Shown piece by piece: positions 11,258-23,225 of a DNA stretch of 64,000 bases (the stretch's first letter is position 1; the number at the start of each line of letters is the position of its first letter). The stretch is from positions 58,699,501 to 58,763,500 of the forward strand of contig CM075354.1 of NCBI GenBank assembly GCA_037693485.1, written 5' to 3'. Origin of the DNA: Kitagawia praeruptora. Its lineage: Eukaryota; Streptophyta; Magnoliopsida; Apiales; Apiaceae. Under the pieces are notes generated by a model. That model was not told the origin of the DNA and ran no database searches. It saw only the letters and a program-made list of their open reading frames with translations. Position numbers and translations under genes: made by a program.

Positions 11258-11949
11258 GAGCATCTCTAACGGGGTTAGATAAAATGATTGGCTAAAATAA
11301 TATAAAATAATGATTGATTAAAATTTGTTGAATATGTAGAAAAGTGTGCTCTAATGAGATTGGCTATAATGGTTAGTTATAATTTGAATAATATTTTTTT
11401 ATTTTGAACATAACATGAAGTTCTTGTTACCTCCATAATTAAGTATAAATTATTCATAGGGCTTTATTAGAGCATCTTCAATAATGATATGTAAAATGGT
11501 TGGCTAAAAGATACTAAAATGATGATAATGTAAAATTTTAGCTAAGGAAAGTGGTGAATATTCCAATGATGTTATGTATAATTATGATAATGTAAATTAT
11601 ACCTAAGGGTTTTATTGGTTCGACAAATATAACCAATCAAATTTGCTTATCTATATTTATTGCTAAGGGGTTACAAGATTAGAGTGTTACATTTTTTACA
11701 TATTCTCCAAATAGTGACATGTAGATGCCACATAGATTAATTTAGTTAAGGGTTTAGTACCATCGTAGATGCTCTTACAGGTGTGGTGAACTTCAGCAAA
11801 TTTGGCCAATCAATTGAAATTGGCTATAATTATGGTTAAAGGCCGTTGCTGGTTGGAGTGCTGCAATCTAGACATGTTATGTATAATGTGTACTTTTGCT
11901 ATGCCACGTAAGATAATATAGACAAGGGCATCTCCGGTTGGAGATGCTC
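11258..11949. mobile_element. Tourist-like MITE (outer copy)
   Basis: Begins GAGCATCTCTAACGG and ends CCGGTTGGAGATGCTC, an inverted repeat of a type widespread in plants. It is flanked by TAA on both sides (11255-11257 and 11950-11952), the 3-bp TWA duplication of PIF/Harbinger elements. It contains the inner copy at 11470-11774, which explains its unusual length. Confidence 0.8.
11470..11774. mobile_element. Tourist-like MITE (inner, younger copy)
   Basis: Begins GAGCATCTTCAATAATG and ends TCGTAGATGCTC, flanked by TTA on both sides (11467-11469 and 11775-11777). It lies wholly inside the outer Tourist-like copy. Confidence 0.8.
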
Positions 11950-12083
11950 TAATAATAATTCATATTTTCAATTTTACCAATATTTTCCTCGTGACTTATT
12001 ATAATCTTCTATCTATTTATAAAAAAGAATCGGAGAAATTGTCCTAAATACCCATTATTCATGGTGAGAGGTTCGATATAAAT

Positions 12084-12525
12084 GGGAGTGTTTGGGGGAA
12101 CTTTTTTCCAGAATAAATCAACTTATTTTAAGACAAAGTTAGTGCCTGTTTGGCTCTGCTTTATTTAAGGACCTATGGACTTATTTTCGGGTAAAAATTT
12201 TACATTTTGATAAATTTTTTTATACAAGTATTTAATGTATGTTTAAGATTCAATAAGTTGCAAAAATAAGTTGGGAAATAAGTTGGAAAGTTAGGAATCT
12301 TAACTTTCAACTTAAAATAAGTTGACTTATTCTGGAGAATAAGTTTCCCCAAACACCCCCGAGATTCCTAACTTTTTTCTGAAAAAAGTTAATTTTTTTT
12401 TGCAACTTATAAAATCTCAAACATACATTAAATACTTGTATAAAGTTTTTTTTTTATCAAAATATGAAACTTTTACCCGAAAATAAGTTCATAAGAACTT
12501 AAAATATGTATAGCCAAACAGACCC
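12084..12525. repeat. Two interleaved inverted repeats (A B A' B' order)
   Basis: Arm A (12084-12134, GGGAGTGTTTGGGGGAAC) is complementary to A' (about 12303-12360, ending TTTCCCCAAACACCCCC). Arm B (12142-12290, starting GTGCCTGTTTGGCT) is complementary to B' (12361-12525, ending AGCCAAACAGACCC). Both have MITE-like ends, but neither is contained in the other. No target duplications were found. Confidence 0.75.
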
Positions 12526-13890
12526 AATTGTTTAGCATAAACAGTGGCTTTTTTGTCCATAAAACCCGCATGTTTCACATGCGTATTCTACCTAACATTA
12601 ATCTTCGTGTTGTAGCTCGAAGCAGTTGGACTCCAGCCTGGAACATGCTACTCCAGCATGCGTGGACACCAATTATATGCTTATCTAACATGCGTGTATG
12701 GAGTACTTACGCATGTAGTAGTTGCGTGTATAGTGACAAAAAGAGGGTACAATAATTTTGGGGGTTAAATAGTTTTTATTTGGGATTTTAACGGTTCCAT
12801 TTAGGAATTAGAAAAATTCAAATTTTTTCATTATTATTTTTTATTTATCTGTATTCTCTTAGAGGTTCAACAGTTAACCTTTTAGATTCAATGTTTCCAT
12901 TATGGGTTTTAGAAATATTCAGAATGACGAATAAACTGTATACAGACTTAGGATTTAGGATCCTAGATCCTAAACCCTAACTTATCCTGATTTTCAAAAA
13001 TCGGGATTGACCTCTGATCCCCTGATTTTTTTAAAATTAGACCGCCGGACTCAGTAAAAAAACACAATTTGAATTGAACATTTGGTTATAAATTTTTTAA
13101 TAGTGTTGGCAAATACATATTTAGACCAACAAAGGAATAATAAAAACCATGCTCCACGCATGCTTGATATGCGCATATACTATAACTTTATTTAAAATAA
13201 ATAAATAAACAATCACACTTCATTTTTGATACACGCATGAAAGACATACATGTATTTTACCAACACCATCCACACATGTATAACATGCGTGTACAGTGGT
13301 TAAAAAGGGCCGTCGCTCTTGTCAATCAGTAACATGGACAATTTTTTTAAAAACTTGGTAGATAGGGCCTTCACCCAAAAAATCGTTGGATGTAATACTA
13401 ATAAAATATTATTTTTATTATATATAAATATTTTTATAGGTTTACAGTTCGAACCCCATCAACAACATATTAATATTAAACATTTATATCATCTTATAAA
13501 CAATTTCTACAAGTTCAAGGTTCGATTACCTTCAAAAACATAATTTAGTTAAAAATTATATTATTTATTTTCACAATATTATTATTAAACATTTATTATA
13601 TTATAAACTACTCCAAGAACTTCAGGATTCAATTCCCGTCAATAACATATTAAATTTAAAAAGTTATTTATCTATTTTCAATATACAAGCGTTTCAAAAA
13701 AAAATTCAATATACAAGCAAAAAACTATCATTTAGAATACTATCAAATACGTATTATTATATTTTATTATCTTCTATAATTTATTTTCTTACTAATTTAA
13801 AATCAAATATTAAAATAATGAATAATAAGATAAATGATTAAATATTAAGAGAAAAAGATTTAAAATCTTTCGTGCATCGAACGAGTTATA
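12526..13890. other. Intergenic AT-rich DNA; degenerate repeats only
   Basis: No gene is recognisable. At about 13440-13665 a degenerate unit containing a TTCGAACCCC-like word and ACATATTAATATTAAACAT recurs two to three times with roughly 90-100-bp spacing. The open frames at 12528-12755 and 13319-13543 lack recognisable domains. Confidence 0.5.
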
Positions 13891-13893
13891 AGT

Positions 13894-14180
13894 AGACCTG
13901 GCAAATCTGATAATCGGATCGGTTTCGGATTGGATCCATTTCGGATCAGATCAATTTTTGGTTTTGATATATTTTGATACAATTCGGATCAGATCTAATT
14001 CGGTTCGGGTCTAGTATCGGTTTAACAAAATTTTAATCGATTTTGGTATGGTTTTGTTCGGATCTAGTTTCGGATCGGGTCGATTTCAGATGAAAATCGG
14101 ATAAATTTCAGATTAAGATCAGATAAAATTCGGTTCGAATCTTTTCGGACTGGATTTTGTCGAATCGAAAAACTTTGGTT
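13894..14180. repeat. CGGATC-word repeat block
   Basis: About 280 bp built from degenerate TTCGGATC, ATCGGATC and CGGTTCGG words, opening with GACCTGGCAAATCTGA. A related block in opposite order lies at 57360-57665 and ends CCCAATTTGTCAGATCTAG, so the edge sequences are complementary. They are probably two copies of one repetitive element in inverse orientation. Confidence 0.6.
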
Positions 14181-14727
14181 TCAATGTATGTTGTATCAAT
14201 TTTGAATTATCATTGAAACTAAATAAATGTCATTATTAAGTTTGTAAAAGTATAGTTATAACGCGAAAATAAATATTCAACTGAGTAATATAAAACTTGA
14301 TTGGTTTTTGAGTATTTAATATTTAATATTATTATTTTTCTAGTGTCTACTTGGATCAGTAATGTAAAATAACATTTTTGCTAAATGTATAATATTATAA
14401 TTTAAGCAAAATAATATTTACTATGTTATACATTATCCATTTATTTTTAAAATTTGAGTTATATTCACCTTTAGTTTTACTTCTCACAAAATTAAAAGTA
14501 AATTTCATTTTTAAAATTTTGTCATTATGGAATACACAATCTACCATTTATAATTTATTAATATATAAATGCAATATTGCTCGATGTTTTTAGCAAAAGC
14601 CAAAAAAATATATAATAATATTTATTTATTTTTAAAAATTATTGATTTACATATCTTAATTCAACTTTCAAACATATTCAATTATACGTGATAATTTTTT
14701 AATCTAAATCCCTTTTTGTCTTTTAAA
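14181..14727. other. AT-rich intergenic DNA, no gene seen
   Basis: Very AT-rich sequence with no ORF, RNA gene or recognisable repeat, ending at the GTTTT target site of the following retrotransposon. Confidence 0.5.
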
Positions 14728-14732
14728 GTTTT

Positions 14733-15465
14733 TGTTAGGAATAATTCATCAGTTGTGATATTAAGAATAGAATTTGCAAATACTTCTTGTATATCCTGAT
14801 CTTATAAAGGATTTAGCACTTTTGTAAAAGATATATGTGTTAGACAGTGGTTTGTAGAGTTAAGTCAGGAACAGGGCATCAAGGACTACATTTCGGGAAC
14901 TGAGAGCAGATCCTGATACGACAAGTCAAATACTGATCAAATACTGATGGGATGGTCAGATCCTGATGCGAGATGGAATCCTGATATCAGTCGTGTTACT
15001 GATGATGTCATTATGGATGCTATAGAAACTGGCAAGTGTTATAAAACATGATCGTTGTTTTGAAGAACAAGCAAGAAGATATCATGAAGGAAAGAATTTT
15101 CTATTGATGGAAACTATCAACTGGACGGCAGAACATTGTCATGTATATATTAACTTTCTGTTATTAGTTGATAGTTAGCATTATAAATACTCTCTTTATA
15201 TCATTGTAAAAAACGTCGTGAGTTTGAAGAACGAGAGCTTAGCATAAGGTTTGTATTCGAGAGTTCGAAACAAACAGAGATAGATTTGTATTGTTAGCAG
15301 CTGCTAAAGGTATTGTACACCTTTGGTAGAGTTTGTATTTGATCTATTTAATACAAACAAAGTTTGATTTATTTGTTTGTTCTTGATCATCTAAATTAAG
15401 CAAAAATCAGACACGATTACATAACTTGTATTCAACCCCCCTTCTACAAGTTATTCAAGTTAACA
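14733..15465 (+). repeat. 5' LTR of the + strand Sirevirus
   Basis: 733 bp from TGTTAGG to TTAACA. It contains a run of ATCCTGAT/ACTGAT words (14910-15005), a TATA-like CATTATAAATACTC at about 15179-15192, and near its end the pyrimidine-rich TTCAACCCCCCTTCT typical of Sirevirus LTRs. Confidence 0.92.
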
Positions 15466-15466
15466 A

Positions 15467-15479
15467 TTGGTATCAGAGC
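15467..15479 (+). other. Primer-binding site for initiator tRNA-Met
   Basis: TTGGTATCAGAGC lies one base after the 5' LTR. It is complementary to the 3' end of plant initiator tRNA-Met, the usual primer of copia elements. Confidence 0.9.
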
Positions 15480-15514
15480 AGGTTGATTTCGAATAATCAT
15501 AAAGATCTGCAATC

Positions 15515-17801
15515 ATGTCTGGTTACAAAGATGGTAATACTAAGATCCCTATGCTCAAGAGGAACGAATATACTCTATGGGAAGTGAAGTTGTTGCATCA
15601 TCTGGAAGCAACAGATCATGATTATCTTGACAGAATTAAAGATGGACCTTTTGTTCCAACAAGGATTGTTGGACAAACAACTGTCAATGGTGAAGTTGTT
15701 CCAGAACATACAACAGAGAAGCCTAAATCTGAATGGACAGATAAGGAAAAGGAGAACGTTCTTAAAGATGGTAAAGTGAGAAACATACTATTTAATAGTC
15801 TTGATTCAGTTCTCACTAACTATGTTCTCTCGTGTACGACTGCTAAGGAGATATGGGACAATTTGAAGGTTCATTGTGAAGGAACTAAACCTGTCAGGAA
15901 GAATATGAGAACAGTACTTCTACAACAGTATGAGTACTTTGAATCCAAGTCTGGTGAGTCACTTACTGATACCTTTGATAGGTTTACAAAACTCATCAAT
16001 GAGATGGCCATGCATGGTAAATATTATGACTTGGAGGATATGAATACTAAGTTCATGAAAGCTCTGCCTGATTTCTACAATGGGAAGATATCTGCAATTG
16101 AAGAAGCTAATGATCTGGATGAAATATCATTAGAGGTGGTTTATGGACAACTTACGGCTTATGAGCTTGACAAGCAGCAGAAGAAGAGCAGGAGTGAAGG
16201 AAAGATGAAAACTGTTGCACTCACTGCTCAATCTGAATCAAAGAAGCTTCCAGAAGAACAGAATGTTAAGTCTACTGTAAAGGACTCGAGGAAGAAGAAA
16301 AACAAAGAAAGTTCTGAATCAGAGACTACTGATATAGACTTTGACAATGATGATTCTGAATCAGAGATGCATGAACTCTTTGCTATGTTTGCTAAAGCTT
16401 TCAAGAAAGGAAGATTCAATAGGAGAAGAATTGGCAAAAGACCTTTTCAAAAGAAAGATGAGAAGAAGAGTGACAAGAGCAAAAGTACAATTGTCAAGCT
16501 TGATAAGGCCAAGATCAAGTGCTTTAACTGCAGCGAGCTTGGACACTTTGCTAGTGAGTGTAAGAAGCCTAGGAATTCAGGAAAGGGTAATGCACTCATG
16601 GTCACACAGAAGGATTGGGCAGATTCTAGTGATTCTGAAGATGAATTGGATTATGACAACATTGCATTGATGGCAAATGTTTCAGACAAACCTGGATCTC
16701 CAAAAAAAACTTCTCAATCTTCTGTTAATGTATCACTTCACTCTCTTGATTCATTTGATAGCTTAGATTCTGATAATATGAGATCTATCCATGCTGAGTT
16801 TAAGAATCTTATGTCTAATTTTAGAATTCTTACTAGTGAAAAAGATGATCTTAAGATTAAGAATGATAAATTAGTTGATAGAAATAATTTTCTTGAATCT
16901 GAGTTAATTCAAATGGAAGAATATAGGTTAAGTTCTGATAAAGCTAAGCATGATTATAGTGTTATTCTTGAGGCTTATGACTATGTCAGAAAAGAATTAG
17001 AGGAAGAGATAAATACAATTAGAACCATTAACAATTCTGGTAAAAAGACTCAAGAAATCATTAATAGTAAAATTCTTGGTGAGTTAATGGTTTAGGTTTT
17101 GATAAGGCTAGAAAAGAAGAGACTGTAGCTATTGTCAATGATAATAGTAAACTAGAAGCTAGCACATCTAAATATGAAGGCAAGAAGATAGTTTCTGAAG
17201 CTAAACATGTTAAATTTGTTGATTCAAAAGGTACCCCCCTTGTACACAAATTAACAATAGTAATTCAGATGAGAAAGTGTTAGAGAAACCTAAGAATGTT
17301 AATATAGGTTTTCTGTCTAAGTCTCAGTTGAAACAGAGACTAGAAGGTCTTTCAGAGTCTAGCAAGATCAAGAGAAATAGGAATGGAAAAGAAGGTATTA
17401 ATAAAGAGAATAATTACAAGAATGTACCTGATGCACCTAGGAAAAAATGCTATAAGTGTGGAAATCATAATCATTTGGCCCTAGACTGCAATCAAAAACC
17501 TTCTTGGAAAACTGAGTCTAGATTCCCCAGGACTCAGAAAATTCAATACCAACCACAAAAAGCTTGTTATCATTGTGGTAGTTTACTTCATTCTATTTAT
17601 ATGTGTAGAGAATATCATGAACTATATTATGACTATTATTCTCTGAAATCTGAAACTTCTAGTCACAAACAGTTTATGAAATCAGAGTCTAAGATTGACT
17701 CTGCAACAGGTAACTACAAAGTAAAATCTTCAAAGCCTGTTGTTTCTAAATCTAGTAAGAAAGGATCCAATCAAAGTTGGGTCCTAAAAATTTCTAACTA
17801 G
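15515..17801 (+). pseudogene. Sirevirus gag (capsid/nucleocapsid), frameshifted
   Basis: The ATG at 15515 follows the primer site by about 35 bases and opens 526 codons. The first 220 residues are the copia Gag (UBN2-type) domain, including KEIWDNLKVHCEGT. A basic and acidic stretch follows, then a CCHC zinc knuckle (CFNCSELGHFASEC, about residue 335) and a coiled-coil-like segment. Near 17085 a one-base shift puts a TAG in frame at 17093; a second shift lies near 17250. The frame from 17277 carries two more CCHC-type motifs (CYKCGNHNHLALDC and CYHCGSLLHSIYMC). Gag packages the element RNA into particles. Three knuckles and a long linker fit the oversized Gag of Sireviruses. Confidence 0.88.
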
Positions 17802-17812
17802 TTACTTTTTGT

Positions 17813-19510
17813 TTGCAGGGCACAAGAAAGAAGCATTCAATTATCTTGGACAGTGGATGCTCTGGACATATGACTGGAAAGAAGTCACTGCTTACAAAGT
17901 TTGAGAGGAAAGCTGACCCTGTAATATCTTTTGGAGATGGCAACAAAGGAGAAACTCTGGGATATGGCTCAATTGTTTTGGGGAATGTCATCATAGAAAA
18001 CGTAGCACTGGTTGAAGGCTTGAAACATACACTTTTAAGCATAAGTCAACTAGGTGATGAAGGTTACCAATGAATCTTTGATAGAAAAGGATGCAAAATC
18101 TTGAATATGCAGAATGGAGACATTGTTCTAACCGGTCAAAGACATGGTAACATATATGAAGCCAGCTTGAGTGATACATCTAAAGGAATTGTTAGATGTC
18201 TCTACAGCAAAACAACAAATGAAGAAAGCTGGAATTGGCACAAGAAGCTCTCACATCTCAACTTCAAGAAGCTTAATCAACTTGTTAAGCACAATCTGGT
18301 GAGAGGCCTACCTCAGGCAAATTATGTGCAAGATGGACTTTGTGATGCTTGTCAGCTTGGAAACAAAGAAGAACCACTTTCAAAAGTAAGACAAAAAATT
18401 CAATTACTGAACCATTTCACATGCTACATCTTGATTTATTTGGTCCAGTAAACATAATGTTTATCAGTAAGAAAAGATGTGCTCTAGTTATGGTGGATGA
18501 TTACACAATGTTCACATGGGTATTCTTTCTACATAAAAAAGATGAAGCTCCTCAGCAAATCATTGATCTTGTCAAGAATATTCAGAATAGCTCTGAGTAC
18601 AAAGTCAAAGTACTTAGGAGTGACAATGGTACAGAATTCAAGAATTCTACAATGGTGGAGTATTGTGCATACAATGGAATTACTCAACAGTTTTCTGCAC
18701 CTGGAACACCTTAGCAGAATGGTGTAGTAGAAAGAAAGAACAGAACTCTCATAGAGGCAGCAAGAACCATGCTTGCAGATGCAAAGCTTCCAACCTATTT
18801 CTGGGCAGAAGTTATCAACACTGCATGTTTCACTCAAAATTGTACATTGATAAATAGTCATGGTAAGACTCCTTATGAGATGATCAAAGGAAAGAAGCCA
18901 AGTGTGAAATACTTTTACATCTTTGGATGCAAATGCTATGTCCTAAAAGTTCATCCAGAACAGTTAGGAAAATTTGAAGCCAAATCGGATGAAGCAATCT
19001 TTCTAGGATATTCAGCATCAAAGGCCTTCAAAGTTTATAATCTCAGAACTCACATTGTTATTGAATCAATTCATGTTGCATTTGATGATAAGAAATTTGG
19101 AATTCTGCAAACTGATGAAAACCATGACAAATTGGAATTTGAAAATCTTAAGGAATCTGAGATGCTCTCCAGTGATAATTGAAGGTTCTCCAGAGGAAAT
19201 TTCTATTGCTACTCAAAGGAATGCTACTGTTGAGGAGGAGCAAATCAATCAAGGAGAACACAGTGTTCATCAAGAGCAGACCAGTTATTCAGAGTCTACT
19301 CCATTAGGACCTGATCCTTCAGAGACTAATGAAGGAAGATCAGGAACAATCTACCACCTGTTAAGGGGAGAGTCTAGCAGGAGCAATCTACCACCTGTTA
19401 GAAAATGGACAAGGGATCATACTGAAGATTTGATAATTGGTGATCCAAATAGTGGTGTTCGAACTAGAAGATCAGTTCAAAATGAATGCTTGTACAGTTG
19501 TTTTCTCTAA
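17813..19510 (+). pseudogene. Sirevirus protease and integrase, multiple stops
   Basis: The protease is marked by the active-site LDSGCSGHMTG. A TGA at 18071 ends that frame. The pre-integrase zinc domain follows (HKKLSHLNF ... CDACQLG, about 18238-18360). After a shift near 18380 comes the integrase core with all three catalytic residues visible: D in HLDLFGP, D in RSDNGTEF and E in VVERKNRT. A TAG at 18712-18714 sits where glutamine of the conserved QNG motif is expected. The C-terminal part (FLGYSASKAF) runs to a stop at 19182, and the linker toward RT continues in another frame to a TAA at 19508-19510. The enzyme would cut pol proteins and insert the DNA copy; this copy cannot. Confidence 0.88.
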
Positions 19511-19567
19511 AAGAATGAACCTAAGAAAGTTGAAGAAGCCTTACAGGATCCTGATTGGGTAATTGCA

Positions 19568-21040
19568 ATGCAGGAAGAATTAAATGAGTTTGAGAGGAAC
19601 AAAGTCTGGAAACTGGTACCAAGACCTAAAGATAGATCCATTGTTGGTGCAAAATGGGTTTTCAGAAACAAGCTAGATGAATCTGGTATGATTGTAAGAA
19701 ACAAAGCAAGACTGGTGGCCAAGGGTTATTCTCAGGAAGAAGGAATTGATTATGATGAAACCTTTGCCCCTGTAGCAAGATTGGAAGCAATCAGGATGTT
19801 TCTTGCATTTACAGCTCATTCAAAATTCAAGGTATACCAGATGGATGTAAAGAGTGCTTTTCTAAATGGCAAGCTTGATGTGGAAATATATATGGAGCAA
19901 CCACCTGGTTTTGTTGATCCAAAATTTCCAAATCATATCTACAAACTTGACAAGGCACTCTATGGACTAAAGCAGGCACCAAGAGCATGGTATGAGACTT
20001 TGTCTAAATTTCTTCTTGAAAATGGCTTCACAAGAGGTACAATTGACAAAACTCTATTCTTTAGAAAGATTAAAGGTGAATTGCTTTTAGTTCAAGTTTA
20101 TGTTGATGACATCATATTTGGTTCTACTAATGAAAAGTCGTGTGCTAAGTTTATCAAGCTTATGCAGTCCAAGTATCAGATGAGCATGATGGGAGAGTTA
20201 AATTTCTTTTTAGGTTTGCAGGTCAAACAAATTGAGACTGGTATTTTCATTAATCAGTCAAAGTATATTAAAGATCTTTTAAAAAGGTTTGACTTTCAAG
20301 ACTGTGCAGTTGCAAAAACACCCATGGCAACAGCCACTAAGCTAGACTCTGATCCTAAGGGAAAGAGTGTTGATAACACTAGCTATAGAGGCATGATAGG
20401 TTCACTGTTGTACTTAACTGCAAGTAGACCAGATATAATGTTTTCTACCTGTTTATGTGCTAGATTCCAAAGTGATCCTAAGGAATCTCATTTAATTGTT
20501 GTGAAGAGAATTTTTAGGTATCTCAAAGGAACTCCAAATCTTGGTTTGTGGTATCCTAGAGAATCTGATTTCTCCCTAATTGGCTATTCAGACTCTGATT
20601 ATGCAGGGTGTAAAATAGACAAGAAAAGCACTACAGGTACATGTCAATTCTTGGGAAACAGATTGATTTCTTGGGCAAGCAAGAAGCAACAATCTGTCTC
20701 AACCTCAACTGCAGAAGTTGAGTACATTGAAGCAGGCAGTTGTTGTGCACAGCTCCTTTGGATAAGAAATCAGTTGATGGATTATGGTATGACACTTAGT
20801 AATATTCCTATGTTTTGTGATAATACTAGTGCTATCAAAATTGCAGAAAATCCAGTTAAACATTCAAGGACTAAGCACATTGATGTCATGTATCATTTTA
20901 TTAGAGAACATATAGAGAATGGTACTGTGGAACTTCATTTTGTTCCTACTGACAAACAACTTGCAGATATTCTAACTAAACCGCTTGATAAGGCTACATT
21001 CATTAGATTGGTTAGTGAGTTAGGAATGTTAAATTTCTAG
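19568..21040 (+). pseudogene. Sirevirus reverse transcriptase and RNase H
   Basis: A 490-codon open frame holds a complete RT: WKLVPRPKDRSIVGAKWVF, YQMDVKSAFLNGKL, LYGLKQAPRAWYETL and catalytic YVDDI (about residue 178). RNase H follows with YSDSDYAGC, STSTAEVEYIEA, HIDVMYHFIRE and DKQLADILTKPLD. The chosen coordinate is the first ATG of the open block, not a real translation start, because pol is normally made as a Gag-Pol polyprotein and upstream stops break that. The domain itself has no stop, so decay is concentrated upstream. The next 1.5 kb to the post-pol ORF is mostly non-coding on this strand. Confidence 0.9.
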
Positions 21041-21491
21041 ATCTTTAACATCTGCAAAAGTAGCAAGGTATGTGTTTTAGCTTATAGACTTGATATTTTT
21101 GTCAGGATCTATAGTTGATTGTTAAATGCTTAAGCTGCAACATTTTACTTTGATAAATTATAGTATGATAGACTTGTTAATAAACATCAGGATCAGGATT
21201 GCTATCAGGATGTTGACGTCATCAGTATTTCTGCATCAGTATCAGGATTGTGAAATTAGTCTCAAATCCTGAAGTTCAATTTATTTAGTGGTCTAATTCT
21301 GAGTTTTGTTAAGTCTATTCTAGCAAGTTTTAACACATGCATACTGATAATTTATACATTATTCAGATCAGTCAAATAAATAGACAATAGACAAGTGGAT
21401 AATAAGAAAGCTTGTATTTTCATTAATCAAAAGCATTACATACATGAAAATGAAATACAAACATCTTTTTGTCTAACTTCTACTGATAATC

Positions 21492-21951
21492 CTATTCTAG
21501 TCTAATGTTATTGGATCTTGCTTCTTTCATGCATCTAAGATACAGGACAACGAGCATATCAAGAAATCCATTTGAGATTTGAACAGTCCCATCTGTTCTT
21601 GAATTTCTTCTCAGGATGACTTGAATGAGAGCAGCTGGTACAATCCCATGTTTATTGAGGATTGATGGATAAATGAATAGCATCTCCATCAAGATCAACC
21701 TCAGACTCTTTACCAAATTCTTCATCATCAAGGTGCGAAGAAATTAGAGGGAGATTTTGTTCAACTGGTAGATGTTTTAGAGGAGAATTTTGGACATCAT
21801 TTGGGTTAATACAAACCATATCTAACTCGATGAGAAAAGTCATCTCTTATAAGAGATAGTTCACTTGATCCTGATCATCAAGAGCATAGAACTTCTCAGA
21901 GGAAATGAACCCAAAGTTAGGATTCACTTGAAGATTTGGGTTGAAAGCCAT
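21492..21951 (-). pseudogene. Decayed antisense ORF between pol and the post-pol ORF
   Basis: On the minus strand an ATG at 21951 opens a frame beginning MAFNPNLQVNPNFGFIS. It meets a TAA at about 21850, continues in the same frame (VCINPNDVQNSPLKHLPVEQ, then an acidic stretch) to a second stop near 21660, and carries on in a neighbouring frame (SILNKHGIVPAALIQVILRR) to about 21492. Together this is roughly 150 codons with protein-like composition, running opposite to the element. Antisense ORFs downstream of pol are known in some plant gypsy elements. I do not recognise the family, and the second Sirevirus here shows no counterpart. It could be a captured host fragment or an accessory gene of this lineage. 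Confidence 0.5.
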
Positions 21952-22596
21952 GGTTTACAAAGAAAAGATTGAAAGGTTTTTGGAGTGAAGAATGGCATAA
22001 GGCATCAGTTTCTTTTACAGAAAGACGTGGGAAACTGAACAATCGTTTGGAGATTATCAATGCAGTCAGTCATAATTGTTGCGCGTGACTGTATTTCTTG
22101 TATTTTTCAAGAAATGTTAAATGTATCTAAACAATTGATTTTGTTCAGATTATTGTTTATTTCTTTTATAGATAAAAGAAAATGCCACGTGGAAACTCCT
22201 TTTAGTCTCTGGAATCAGGATGATATTGATCAGGAATACAAATGTGTTCACATCAGGATTGGTGATTATTTTCTATTTAGAAATCACGTTAAAATTTGTG
22301 ACTATCTTGGTGGAAAGATCACATCAGGAAAGGAAGCTGATCAGTATTGACTTGAACTCAATTTTGGATTTTATTTTCCAAAAATCGTGGGTAACTGCAT
22401 TTTTCAGGGACTGACACCTTCAACCTACGTGTTAACGTGGGATATTGGGTCTGAAGGATTTTTGAGATATATTTGTTTTGAAACTCTAATTGTTTATTGC
22501 TTTCTCTAAATTCATATTTTCTAAAGCAAAAACACTTTCGAGTTCTCCAAGTCACTAATCAATTTCAAAGATTTCTCAAGTTCTTTTCAGATCAAA

Positions 22597-23225
22597 ATGG
22601 CAGCTCAAAGAAGACTACCCAAATAAGTAGCTTTCAAATTTGGTGACTTTGATTTTATGATGAACAATCATGTTGCAGCTATCACCAACAAGGAAGGGGT
22701 GTCAGCAGATTTTCACCCTATTATGGACTTTATGGCGAAAGGACCATTAAGCTATGCCCTGACAGCATCTCCACAAAATAATCAAGCAGCTGTTTCACAA
22801 GCTTGGGAGAGTACTGAGGTAATTGATTCAACTTGGAGTCAATCAGGTAAGATTGTTCTACACTTAGGACAAGACTCATTTGATATTACTGAATCTATCG
22901 TTAATTCAGTACTTCACTTACCTGTTAGTATGAATTTTGAGAATGTACCATCTGATGATAATGTTAGAACTATGTTATCTGAGTTAGGTTATAATGGACC
23001 TCTAGATAACATGAGCCAGTTAAATAGATCCTTTCTTAGGAAAGAATGGTCTTTTTTCTTTGATCAAATTGCTAAATGTTTTACTGGTAAATGTAGTTCT
23101 TTTCAGCAAATTACATCTATTACATCATATATTTCTTATAGTTTGCTTTATGACAGAGTAATTAATATTGGTCACATTATCTTAAGTCAGATGTGTATCA
23201 AACTTGGGTCAAGAGATCAAGATAG
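22597..23225 (+). pseudogene. Sirevirus post-pol (env-like) ORF, N-terminal part
   Basis: An ATG at 22597 starts MAAQRRLPK, and a TAA at codon 10 follows; the frame then stays open from FKFGDFDFMMNN to the insertion point of the nested gypsy element at 23226. The conserved part (GPLSYALTAS ... LNRSFLRKEWSFFFDQ) aligns with the matching ORF of the minus-strand Sirevirus (KLSYAMTATT ... CMVKEWSYFCDAF, in 42193-41570). The domain is therefore shared by two Sirevirus families. No signal peptide or clear membrane segment is visible, so a true envelope role is doubtful. Function unknown. Confidence 0.7.

Noticed and set aside
12528..12755. 75-codon + strand frame
   Set aside because: No recognisable domain; it overlaps a region of CATGCG-type simple words and has no promoter or splice context.
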